NCBI GenBank assembly: GCA_022822725.1
Contig: JAJEAN010000007.1
Span: 2,057,045-2,121,044, forward strand
From: Candidatus Latescibacterota bacterium
GTDB taxonomy: Bacteria > JAAXHH01
DNA length: 64,000 nt
Direction of reading: 5' to 3'
Numbering within the stretch: the first letter of the stretch is position 1; every line of letters begins with the position of its first letter. A model generated the notes under the pieces. That model was not told the origin of the DNA. It made no database searches and worked only from the letters and a program-made list of their open reading frames with translations. The position numbers were made by a program, and so were the translations under genes. Below, piece by piece: positions 37,511-45,460 of this stretch.

Positions 37511-39482
37511 AATTCGGAAACCAGATCACATCCACGCCATAGGAAATCGCCACGCCCAGTACGTAACCCACCAGCATGCCGATGAAGAAGGGCTGTGCCT
37601 GGTGGTACAGTCTCGTGCCGCCCAGTTTCATGATCAAGGCCTTGATGATCCAGACGAGGAAGATCGAAGTGGCGATCATCCCGATGCCCCAGGTCTTGGC
37701 CACCGCCCATCCGATGGGGTGCATCGGCCACCAGTGGAAATTGTGATGGGCCAGGATCAGCAGCCAGGCGATGAGTGCACCGAGCCCGAGCCCCAGGTAC
37801 TCCCCGCCGGTCAACTGGGTCTGGTTGTTGATCCATGTCGTCAGTGTGTTGTATCCGGTTTTGGCATTGCCGAAGGCGTCCCTGAATCCATCCGCCCCGG
37901 TGGTGTCGTATCCCAGGAAGATGGTGTAGACGACCGATATGACCGCGGCCATGACGAGTGCAGAGACGATGACGGGAAAGATGCCGCGCCGGGCGCCGCC
38001 GATCTCGTCGCCCATCTTGTTGACGTGGGCCATGGCGCACATGCCCAGCGTCCGCCAGTTCCTCGAGAAGGTCTGGGACAGCGTCAGTATCGTGAGGTCG
38101 GCCCGGTGCAGGTTCGCCGACCCGAAGGAGAACACGGTGAAGTCATGGGCGTTGTAGGGCAGGTCCAGGTTGATGAGCCCTGCTTCCGCCACCACGCGGG
38201 TGACCCCGATATAGAGCAGCATGCAGGTGGCCAGCAGCGTGGCCGTGGCGGCGACGGACATCCCCATGCTGACCAGGAAGAAGAACATGTACAGGATGCC
38301 GATCACCACGCCGCCCATGGCGGTCCGGTACGAGAAGAACTCTCCCGAATCATCGATGTCGCGTCCCCGGCCGATGGCCTTTCTCACCACGTCGTACAGG
38401 TGCCGGCGCGCCATCCAGAGTCCGAAGAGGGTATACATGAAGAAACCGCCCAGGTGCTGGGCCGTGACGATCTCGGTCGTCTTCGGAATGCCGAACCGGC
38501 TCATGATGCCGATCTGGATCGTGGCCAGCAGGAAGAACACCCAGATGCTGAACAGGATATTCAGGTCCGTGAAGAACCCGATGCCGATGAATGCGAAATT
38601 GATCTTGAACTGAATCGGCGGGAAGGATTCGGCCAGGGTGATCGGTATGCGGTAGTCGCCGCCCAGCCTGATCGGCGGCACGACGTCCCAATACGAGACG
38701 ACGTTCCAGAGAATGACGAAGAGGGGGATGGAGAAACCGTACCAGAATACCCTGGACCGGGCGATCCGGGGAAGCACGGAGCCGCTTTCGTCTTCTTCGA
38801 TGAGCAGCAGGGGCACGCGGGCCAGCGGGAAGGTCAACCGCTCCCTTTCGATCCACTGCTTGCGCAGGATCACCATGAGCGATGCGCTGGCAAAGAAGAG
38901 GGCGAGGAAGAAGGTGCCCCACCAGCTCATGGGGATGACCCAGTCTCGCCAGGGGATGACGCCCGTAGAAGGCAGGCCCTCGTAGAACCAGTGCACGGCC
39001 CGTCGTTCGTCGGAGACGATCAGCCAGGTAGGCAGGTACTCGAAGAACAACTCGACGTATCTGTTCTCGGAATTGGCATAGTAGTGGGGGATGGAGGGGA
39101 CGGCGACCCAGTAGGTGGTAAAGGCCCACCCCGGAATGGCAGAGGCCGTGAACACGATGAAGAATATGATGATCAGTTCCGGCGCGGTGAAAATCCGCGT
39201 TGGCGCGAAACGCTTCAACAGGCCGTTTATGACGAAAACGACCAGCATGAAGGGGAAGAGCGCCGCCATGGGCATGTGGGTTATGGAGAGGTAGGAGGAG
39301 TGGGCTTCGAAGGCGGAATGCACCACCCACCACGCCATGAGCGCTGAGAGTCCCAGGCCCAGGCCCACGGCCCGTAGCGTCATGCCCGACGCCAGGCCCC
39401 CATGACGGGCGGGCGGGCCCGGTCCGGGAGGATGGGCATCCGGCTTTCCGGACGGCGCGGAAGACCGCTGACGTACGCTCAT
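37485..39482 (-). CDS. OPT-like (DUF6785-type) membrane transporter, copy 3
   Basis: This 665-residue protein has a Pro-rich cytosolic N-terminus, many transmembrane helices and the family motifs SYLSITHMPMAALFPFM, IPWRDWVIPMSWWGTF, RERLTFPLARVPLLLIEED and a C-terminus ending GVDVIWFPNSGHIVETW. It matches copy 2 (28489-30483) more closely than copy 1. It stands alone on the minus strand between the rhodanese and epimerase genes. Both flanks carry tandem repeats. The substrate is unknown. Confidence 0.8.
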   Translation of the reverse strand: MSVRQRSSAPSGKPDAHPPGPGPPARHGGLASGMTLRAVGLGLGLSALMAWWVVHSAFEAHSSYLSITHMPMAALFPFMLVVFVINGLLKRFAPTRIFTAPELIIIFFIVFTASAIPGWAFTTYWVAVPSIPHYYANSENRYVELFFEYLPTWLIVSDERRAVHWFYEGLPSTGVIPWRDWVIPMSWWGTFFLALFFASASLMVILRKQWIERERLTFPLARVPLLLIEEDESGSVLPRIARSRVFWYGFSIPLFVILWNVVSYWDVVPPIRLGGDYRIPITLAESFPPIQFKINFAFIGIGFFTDLNILFSIWVFFLLATIQIGIMSRFGIPKTTEIVTAQHLGGFFMYTLFGLWMARRHLYDVVRKAIGRGRDIDDSGEFFSYRTAMGGVVIGILYMFFFLVSMGMSVAATATLLATCMLLYIGVTRVVAEAGLINLDLPYNAHDFTVFSFGSANLHRADLTILTLSQTFSRNWRTLGMCAMAHVNKMGDEIGGARRGIFPVIVSALVMAAVISVVYTIFLGYDTTGADGFRDAFGNAKTGYNTLTTWINNQTQLTGGEYLGLGLGALIAWLLILAHHNFHWWPMHPIGWAVAKTWGIGMIATSIFLVWIIKALIMKLGGTRLYHQAQPFFIGMLVGYVLGVAISYGVDVIWFPNSGHIVETW

Positions 39483-39543
39483 GGGACCTGTCGCTTGAGG
39501 GGATGGAAATAACTGGATCTGCCGGTCGATCGCCGGTCGGCCA

Positions 39544-39632
39544 CCGGCCGTTCACCGACCGTTCACCGGTTTTTCACCGGCCGTTCACCGGTTTTTCACC
39601 GGCCGTTCGCCGGTCCGTACACCGGCCGTTCC
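39544..39632. repeat. 11-bp minisatellite, about eight copies
   Basis: Eight consecutive 11-12 bp units alternate between CCGGCCGTTCA-like and CCGGTTTTTCA-like forms (unit starts at 39544, 39555, 39566, 39577, 39588, 39599, 39610 and 39622). It lies in the 373-bp gap (39483-39855) upstream of both the minus-strand OPT-like gene and the plus-strand epimerase. It forms no strong hairpin with a T-run. Confidence 0.9.
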
Positions 39633-39693
39633 GGGATGCGCATAATGTATCTGCCCGACGGGGTCCGATCAAGGACTAAAACGGCTGCCGGCG

Positions 39694-39738
39694 GGCCGCG
39701 AAGAGGCCGCGGACAGGCCGCGGACAGGCCGCGGGAAC
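39694..39738. repeat. 11-bp GC-rich tandem repeat
   Basis: AGGCCGCGGAC is repeated at 39704-39714 and 39715-39725 and in degraded form on both sides. The tract ends 14 bp before the -35 box of the epimerase promoter. Confidence 0.85.
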
Positions 39739-39751
39739 GCGGCTGTTTCCC

Positions 39752-39780
39752 TTGACACCGACCCTTGCGCGCCATAGAAT
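39752..39780 (+). promoter_or_regulatory. Near-consensus sigma-70 promoter for the epimerase gene
   Basis: TTGACA at 39752-39757 and TAGAAT at 39775-39780 are separated by exactly 17 bp, a nearly perfect sigma-70 promoter. The epimerase ATG is about 75 bp downstream. This is the best promoter match I found in the window. Confidence 0.75.
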
Positions 39781-39855
39781 GGACGAGGTTTTCAGGCCGT
39801 TGTTTTCAGGCCGAATTTCTCCGGCTGATGTCATCCAGCTCAAAGGATTTGTCCC

Positions 39856-40833
39856 ATGCAGTATCTGCTCACCGGCGGATATGGTTGCATCGGTTCGTGG
39901 ATCGTGAAGAACCTGATCGACGACGGGCACGACGTCGCGATCTACGACCTGGTGGAACACACTGCCCGCATGGCGTTGATCATGGACGAGGAACAGATCT
40001 CCCGGGTCCGGTTCATCGAGGGCGACATCGCCGACGGGGCCCACTTCACCCGGGTGGTCGGAGAAACGGGCGCGTCCCGCATTATCCATCTGGCCGGGCT
40101 GCAGGTGCCCGTGTGCCGGGCCGATCCCATCAAGGGCGCCACGGTCAACGTGATCGGCACCCTGAACGTCTTCGAGGCGGCCAGGACCCACGCCGACGTC
40201 GTCCGGCGGGTCGTCTACGCGAGTTCCGCGGCGGTCTACGGCATGGAGGACGATTACGACGCCGGCCCCGTCGACAACGACGCGGTACTGAAGCCCGTGA
40301 CCCACTACGGCGTCTTCAAGCAATGCAACGAAGCGAACGCGCGGGTGTATTACCTCGACCACGGCATATCCAGCATCGGCCTGCGGCCCTGGACCGTGTA
40401 CGGCCCGGGCCGGGATTTCGGACTGACCTCCGACCCCACGAAGGCGGTCAAGGCCGCCCTGTTGCACCGCCCGTACGTGATCGGGTACGGCGGGCGGAAC
40501 AACATGCAGTACGTGAACGACACGGCGCGGACTTTCATCCGCTGCACCGAGGTCGAGACCTCCGGTGCCGGGGCCTACAGCATCCGCGGCGACGTCGTGA
40601 CCATCGACGAAGTCATCGCGTCCATCGAGCGCGTCGTCCCGGGTTCGGACGGACTCATCTCCCACCTGGACCTGAACCTGCCCATCGCGCCCGACCTCGA
40701 TGACCGCGCCATCCAGGAACACGTGGGTGAGATCCCCTACACGCCGCTGGACGAGGGGATCAGGGAGACCTGGGACGTATTCCGCCGCCATCACGAGGCC
40801 GGCACGCTGAGCACGGACGACCTGGATGGATAA
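39856..40833 (+). CDS. NAD-dependent epimerase/dehydratase (extended SDR)
   Basis: This 325-residue protein has the glycine-rich cofactor motif LLTGGYGCIGSWIVKNL, the acidic residue at the end of strand 2 (IYDL), the active-site Ser region VVYASSAAVYG and YGVFK as the Tyr-x3-Lys catalytic pair. The later LRPWTVYGPGRD is typical of UDP-sugar epimerases and dehydratases. The substrate is not assigned. It is preceded by a strong promoter and followed 83 bp later by a PhyH gene. Confidence 0.87.
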   Translation: MQYLLTGGYGCIGSWIVKNLIDDGHDVAIYDLVEHTARMALIMDEEQISRVRFIEGDIADGAHFTRVVGETGASRIIHLAGLQVPVCRADPIKGATVNVIGTLNVFEAARTHADVVRRVVYASSAAVYGMEDDYDAGPVDNDAVLKPVTHYGVFKQCNEANARVYYLDHGISSIGLRPWTVYGPGRDFGLTSDPTKAVKAALLHRPYVIGYGGRNNMQYVNDTARTFIRCTEVETSGAGAYSIRGDVVTIDEVIASIERVVPGSDGLISHLDLNLPIAPDLDDRAIQEHVGEIPYTPLDEGIRETWDVFRRHHEAGTLSTDDLDG

Positions 40834-40915
40834 CTGCCGTCCCCCGGCTTCGCGATCCCAATGAACCGAATCTCCACCGATCGGACTTTTGCGTAAAGAT
40901 GTTGGCGGTGACCGA

Positions 40916-41710
40916 ATGACGCTGAAACGACAGCTACAGGCCATGCAGACTGACGGCTGGTGCGTCCTGGACGACATCATACCGGGAGACCGACTCGACC
41001 AGGTACGCGGCCGGGTCATCGCCTCCACCAACCGCCACCGGAATCCAGACGCACCGGCGAACATCGGCCACGTGAGCGGTTTCCTGAAGTACGACCAGTC
41101 GCTGGCGCCCTGGCTCGCGGACCGGCGGCTTCTCGACCTGGCCGGCGCGCTGCTCGGACGCCATTTCCGCATCTCCTTCACCACGGCCACCATCAACGAA
41201 CCCTGGAACGAACGCGGGGGCTGGCACGCGGACTGGCCCTTCAACCAGCGGAACGCGGGACATGTCCCCGCCCCGTACCCCGACGCGGTCATGCACCTTA
41301 CGACCATCTGGATGCTTTCCGCCTTCACCGGCGAAAACGGGGGCACGCTCATCGTACCGGGCAGCCACCGCAGCGACAACAATCCCACCGGCAACAACGG
41401 GGTATCTCCCGACGAACCCCATCCGGCCGAAGTGAACGTGACCGGCGAGGCGGGAAGCGTCCTCGTCATGGACAGCCGGCTCTGGCATTCAACGGCCGCC
41501 AACACCTCCCGGGAGCCCCGCGTGGCCGTCGTAGTCCGGTACGCGCCCTGGTGGCTGAACCTGAACGTGCTGCGGCCCGGCTCGGAGGACCGCAGGATCC
41601 TGGTGGACGAGACCGGCGGAACGGAAAACCTGGTTCCCGCCCTCCCCAGGGACGTCTTCGACGGACTGCCCGGTGAGCTGAAACCCCTCGTTTCCCACTG
41701 GGTGGAGTAG
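40916..41710 (+). CDS. Phytanoyl-CoA dioxygenase (PhyH) family oxygenase, second copy
   Basis: The iron-binding HxD is in GGWHADWPFNQ, the distal His in SRLWHSTAANTSREPR, and Arg in EPRVAVVVRYAP is the likely 2-oxoglutarate ligand. The stretch ENGGTLIVPGSHRSDNNP is the PhyH/ectoine-hydroxylase signature. The frame extends nine codons further to a TTG at 40889, but the ATG at 40916 is the natural start. It is only distantly related to the PhyH enzyme at 8969. Its substrate is unknown, though the adjacent epimerase hints at natural-product or sugar tailoring. Confidence 0.87.
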   Translation: MTLKRQLQAMQTDGWCVLDDIIPGDRLDQVRGRVIASTNRHRNPDAPANIGHVSGFLKYDQSLAPWLADRRLLDLAGALLGRHFRISFTTATINEPWNERGGWHADWPFNQRNAGHVPAPYPDAVMHLTTIWMLSAFTGENGGTLIVPGSHRSDNNPTGNNGVSPDEPHPAEVNVTGEAGSVLVMDSRLWHSTAANTSREPRVAVVVRYAPWWLNLNVLRPGSEDRRILVDETGGTENLVPALPRDVFDGLPGELKPLVSHWVE

Positions 41711-41784
41711 GATTCCGTATACCTCGGCAGGACATTCCTCAGGTTCCCAAACACATTATACCCGTCGCATTAGTCTGTTGTTTA

Positions 41785-41811
41785 AGCATCGCAGTAAACT
41801 TTTGCGATGCT
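41785..41811. other. Perfect 9-bp inverted repeat
   Basis: AGCATCGCA (41785-41793) and TGCGATGCT (41803-41811) flank a 9-nt loop. The stem sits 75 bp after the PhyH stop and about 160 bp before the DUF4097 start, with no T-run on either side. It may be a weak transcript end, a protein-binding site or a leader hairpin. Confidence 0.55.
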
Positions 41812-41968
41812 ATACATCGAGACTGAAGGATGCGTGGCCGGCCCCGAGGCCGGCACGGTCGAAGGAAACCTCGAGCGGCGACGCAACCTTCTTGTCATCG
41901 CCGGAGTCTTATTCGCAGAACAGACAGTTCCACAAACATCGACCATACCGCACCAGGAATTGGGTATC

Positions 41969-42733
41969 ATGAAAACGTTTTTGAATTTGTCGATCGCATG
42001 CCTGTGTATAGTGGTAATGTTGAACGTGGTAGCGCAGGAAACCGGGATCGTGCGAACTGAACGGGGATTCGTGGAAAGCACCACGGCGACGTACACGGTC
42101 GATCCGGGCGGCGAGCTGAACATCGATGCCGATTTCGGATCGGTGCGTATCGAGACCGCGGCCACCGACAAAGTGGAGATCCTGATTGAAAAGCAGCGGA
42201 AGGAAGGCACCGAAGGCCAGGTCAGGCGCGCCTTCGACGAAGTGGAGGTAACCACGGAAAAGCAGGGCAACGACGTGCACATCCGCGTTGAGCACGCGCG
42301 ATGGTTCAAGCGCAACAGGATGTCCATCGCGATGACGGTCCAGGTGCCTTATACCTACAATCTGGACATCGAGACGGCAGGAGGCAGCATAGTAATCGCG
42401 GACCTGGACGGCGAGATCAGGGCGAAGACGGCAGGCGGAAGCATCCGGACAGGCGCCACGCAAGGGGACGTGAACGCCAGGACCCTGGGTGGAAGCATCC
42501 GCATCGGTCCGACCGAAGGGGGCGTGTCAGCGAAGACCCTGGGCGGCAGTATTATTATTGGAGACGCGAAAGGCGACGTGTCCGCACATACGATGGGTGG
42601 AAGCATCCGCGTCGGACGTACAGAAGGTGACCTGACCGCCTACACCATGGGTGGGAACATCACAGTGGAAGCCGCTTCGGGTAAAGTGTCGGCCAAGACC
42701 CTGGGAGGCAAAGTCAGGGTCGGTTCCACGTAG
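41969..42733 (+). CDS. Secreted DUF4097 repeat protein (GGSI type)
   Basis: This 254-residue protein has a signal peptide (MKTFLNLSIACLCIVVMLNV). After a stretch shared with its neighbour (GELNIDADFGSVRIETA), it carries seven 17-residue beta-strand repeats centred on T-x-GGS-I. These are DUF4097/adhesin-like repeats that form a right-handed beta-solenoid and often occur beside anti-sigma or stress proteins. The frame opens upstream at 41807, but the signal peptide fixes the start at 41969. It is paired with a longer paralogue 93 bp downstream. Confidence 0.82.
   Translation: MKTFLNLSIACLCIVVMLNVVAQETGIVRTERGFVESTTATYTVDPGGELNIDADFGSVRIETAATDKVEILIEKQRKEGTEGQVRRAFDEVEVTTEKQGNDVHIRVEHARWFKRNRMSIAMTVQVPYTYNLDIETAGGSIVIADLDGEIRAKTAGGSIRTGATQGDVNARTLGGSIRIGPTEGGVSAKTLGGSIIIGDAKGDVSAHTMGGSIRVGRTEGDLTAYTMGGNITVEAASGKVSAKTLGGKVRVGST
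42379..42715 (+). repeat. Coding 51-bp repeat ladder (GGSI units)
   Basis: The DNA encodes seven tandem copies of a 17-residue unit ending T-A/L/M-GGS-I, with the GGS core strictly kept while the intervening residues drift. Neighbouring copies differ by many silent changes, so the units are old rather than freshly duplicated. Confidence 0.8.
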
Positions 42734-42826
42734 CGCGAGGTTCAATATTCAGCCGCTGAAATGGTGAGGGCTGGACAAATGAGGACTGGAATGGCGAGTT
42801 CTGGTTATATTCAGTGAGGAGGAATG

Positions 42827-44161
42827 ATGCGTTTCTTATTGCACCTGGTCGGAGTCGGTCTGCTCGTTACCTCGGCATACGGAAGCAGCGCACAGGAGGT
42901 TACGTTTATGCGCGACGGTTTTGGTCACGTAGAAAGAACCCACCAGAAATACGCGGTTGATGGGGCTGGCACGCTGACCGTGGATGCCGACTTCGGCTCC
43001 GTAGGGGTCGAAAGCTGGTCCAGCGATGAAGTAGACGTCGAGATTGAAAAACGGCGGACGGGTATCAGCGAAGACAGCGCTCGCGACGCCTTCGACGACG
43101 TTGCCGTGGATATCTCTCAACGGGAGAACGACGTCGACATCCGAATCGACCGGAAAAGCCGTTTCGGGTCGGACAGGATGTCGGTGGATATACGGGTCAG
43201 GGTTCCGGAATCGTACAGCCTGGACCTCAAGACCTCGGGCGGCGATATCGATGTCGGAGACCTGCGGGGGGACGTGCATGCCCGTACGTCGGGCGGCGAT
43301 GTCAACGTGGGCAACGTAACGGCTGCGATGATCCGGGTTCACACGTCAGGAGGCGATGTGAACGTCAAGGGGGGCGCGAGTGAGACGAAGGTGTCCACCT
43401 CCGGCGGGGATATCGAGATCCAGGACGCCAGGGGCGCGGTGGAAGCGACCACCTCGGGCGGTGACGTCACGATCGGCGATGCGGCCGGCGAGGTGTCGGC
43501 CAAGACCTCGGGCGGCGACATCAGGATCGGCAGTACAGACGGCGAGGTGACGGTGAGGACCTCCGGAGGCGATATCGAAATCGATCAGGCCGGGGGAAAC
43601 ACGGAGGCGGTCACCTCGGGCGGCGACATCAGGATCGGCCATACCACGGGAGAAGTGAAGGCGAAGACGTCGGGCGGCGATATCACGATCGGACGCGCCA
43701 ATGGCGAGGTGGACGTGCATACCTCGGGGGGCGACGTCACCATCGACAGCGCCGAAGGGAGTCTGAAGGCGGGCACTTCGGGCGGTGACATTACGATCGG
43801 CAATGCGACGGGCGGCGGCGTGACGGCGAAAACCTCGGGCGGCGACATCGAAGCCCGTTTCAGGGCGGCCGTAAGCGCACTGGAGGAAGACTGGTTGCTG
43901 CAATCGTCCGGGGGAGAACTGGCCATCCACATTCCCGAGGACCTGCCGGCCACGCTCGATGCGGAGATCCGTCTTGAGCGGTCCTGGTCCGGACGCGAAG
44001 AGGAATATCGGATCGACTCGGATTTCGATCTGGACGAACAGAAAGAGGAAACTCGGGGCCGGCGGACGATCAGAGCCACCGGCGATATCAACGGCGGCGG
44101 CAATCGCATCCGGCTCATAACAAGTGGCGGCGATATTCAGATTCGCAAGGGGTCGTCCTGA
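42827..44161 (+). CDS. Secreted DUF4097 repeat protein (TSGGD type)
   Basis: This 444-residue protein has a signal peptide ending in YGSSAQE and a domain shared with the previous gene (GTLTVDADFGSVGVESWSSD). It then has thirteen T-S-GGD-I/V units of 17 residues, interrupted near the C-terminus by a nonrepetitive segment (ALEEDWLLQSSGGELAIHI). The pattern forms a long beta-solenoid with an Asp and Gly-Gly ladder on one face. GAGGAGG lies at 42816-42822, which favours the second of two adjacent ATGs (42827). The stop codon lies in a tandem repeat. Confidence 0.85.
   Translation: MRFLLHLVGVGLLVTSAYGSSAQEVTFMRDGFGHVERTHQKYAVDGAGTLTVDADFGSVGVESWSSDEVDVEIEKRRTGISEDSARDAFDDVAVDISQRENDVDIRIDRKSRFGSDRMSVDIRVRVPESYSLDLKTSGGDIDVGDLRGDVHARTSGGDVNVGNVTAAMIRVHTSGGDVNVKGGASETKVSTSGGDIEIQDARGAVEATTSGGDVTIGDAAGEVSAKTSGGDIRIGSTDGEVTVRTSGGDIEIDQAGGNTEAVTSGGDIRIGHTTGEVKAKTSGGDITIGRANGEVDVHTSGGDVTIDSAEGSLKAGTSGGDITIGNATGGGVTAKTSGGDIEARFRAAVSALEEDWLLQSSGGELAIHIPEDLPATLDAEIRLERSWSGREEEYRIDSDFDLDEQKEETRGRRTIRATGDINGGGNRIRLITSGGDIQIRKGSS
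43232..43855 (+). repeat. Coding 51-bp repeat ladder (TSGGD units)
   Basis: Twelve tandem units of 51 bp encode 17-residue beta-solenoid coils with an invariant TSGGD core. A thirteenth unit occurs alone near the C-terminus. The array is twice as long as the GGSI array of the upstream paralogue. Confidence 0.85.
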
Positions 44162-44206
44162 GCCCCGTAGATCAGGAGGGCCTCGTCCTGAGCCCCGTAG
44201 ACCAGG
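44153..44206. repeat. Stop-anchored 24-bp repeat, two copies, 30-bp period
   Basis: A unit beginning TCGTCCTGAGCCCCGTAGA occurs at 44153-44176 and 44183-44206. The first copy contains the TGA stop of the DUF4097 gene (44159-44161). The repeat fills most of the gap to the convergent threonine dehydratase gene. Confidence 0.88.
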
Positions 44207-44227
44207 GCGCATTACGGGTCAGCCGGA

Positions 44228-45187
44228 TCAGGCCGCGCCGAGGTACCCGGCGAGTTGCTCGGGCATGATGTTGCCGCCGCTGAGCAGCGCCACGACCTTC
44301 TTGCCTTCCAGCGGAACGATGCCGTTCAGGAGCGCGGCGACGCCGACCGCGCCTCCTGGCTCGACCACGAGTTTCGTCGTCCCGACCAGGTATTTCACCG
44401 CATCGATCGCCTGTTCGTCCGATACGAGGACCATCTCGTCCACGTAGGCCATTACGTGTTCGAAGGTGAGGTTGCCCGGCCGGGGCGCCACGAGTGAATC
44501 GCATACCGTGTCCGGCTCCGGCACCTCGCAGATCTCCTTCTTCAGAAACGACTGGTAGACCGCCGGCGACCCTTCGGGTTGAACCCCGATCACTTTCACC
44601 GCGGGGTTCAGCGTCTTGACGGCCGTGGCGATGCCGCCGATCAGTCCCCCGCTGCTCACGGGGACGATCACGGCGTCCAGATCCGAAGCCTGCGCCATGA
44701 TTTCGGCGCCGATGCTGCCGTGGCCCCGTATGACGTTCGCGTCCTCCCAGGTGTTGATCGCGGTGATGCCCCGTTCCCGGCCCAGCCGGTCCAGCGTGTC
44801 CCACCTTGCCTGGTTGCGGTTCCCGCACAGTACCGCCTCGGCGCCGTAGTCGATGGTGCGCCGCACCTTGTAGGGCGAGGTCTTTTCCATCATCACGATC
44901 GCCGTCGGAATCCCGAGCAGCGTGCCCATGAATGCGAAAGCCGTGGCGAAGTTGCCCGAGGAAGAAATGGCGGCGCCCTTTTTCTTCTGGTCCGCGGAAA
45001 GACGGTTCAGGATGGTATAGGCCGCGCGCGACTTGTAGGACCCCGTTACCTGGAGGTTTTCCGTCTTCAGCCACACGTCGGCGCCGGTCTGGTCGGAAAT
45101 CGCTCCGGACCGAAGGACGGGCGTGTAGACCACCTCCGGCGGGAGTTCCTTTCTCGCCTGCTCGATTTCTTCCAGGGTGATCAGCAT
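44228..45187 (-). CDS. Threonine/serine dehydratase-like PLP enzyme
   Basis: This 319-residue fold-type II PLP enzyme has the Schiff-base Lys in VTGSYKSRAAYT, the cofactor-phosphate loop SSSGNFATAF and VSSGGLIGGIATAV, and the conserved C-terminal LLSGGN. It lacks an ACT regulatory domain, so it matches catabolic threonine dehydratases or serine racemases rather than biosynthetic IlvA. Conversion of threonine to 2-oxobutyrate or serine to pyruvate is likely; racemase activity is possible. I choose the Met at 45187 over one three codons upstream. Confidence 0.85.
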   Translation of the reverse strand: MLITLEEIEQARKELPPEVVYTPVLRSGAISDQTGADVWLKTENLQVTGSYKSRAAYTILNRLSADQKKKGAAISSSGNFATAFAFMGTLLGIPTAIVMMEKTSPYKVRRTIDYGAEAVLCGNRNQARWDTLDRLGRERGITAINTWEDANVIRGHGSIGAEIMAQASDLDAVIVPVSSGGLIGGIATAVKTLNPAVKVIGVQPEGSPAVYQSFLKKEICEVPEPDTVCDSLVAPRPGNLTFEHVMAYVDEMVLVSDEQAIDAVKYLVGTTKLVVEPGGAVGVAALLNGIVPLEGKKVVALLSGGNIMPEQLAGYLGAA

Positions 45188-45460
45188 GGTCCACACAATC
45201 TGTGCCCGGCCACCATGCCGTCAAGCGAATTCAACTTTATCTCCGTGCTGGGAAACAGGAAGGTAGTTGCCAAAATAAACAGTGCATCCCTCTGGACAAA
45301 CCCGCAAACGGTCCCTATATTCCGCCCGCCATATACCGTTCGCACGACAGGCTTCGGCCATCACTTGAAGGATTACACCCGCCGGATTGTAGAATATTAG
45401 ATGGAAGTGAACGTCAATGTCCGTTGTTCCTGAATGCCACGTCCGATGCCGGAGGACTTA

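Noticed and set aside
41785-41811. Intrinsic terminator for the PhyH gene
   Set aside because: The 9-bp stem is perfect but has no T-run on either strand, so I list it only as an inverted repeat.
41807-41968. N-terminal extension of the first DUF4097 gene
   Set aside because: The extension lies before an obvious signal peptide (MKTFLNLSIACLC) and has no family similarity.
42379-43855. Integron or adhesin-type antigenic variation cassette
   Set aside because: The repeats fit standard DUF4097 solenoid units; no recombinase, silent cassettes or att sites are visible.
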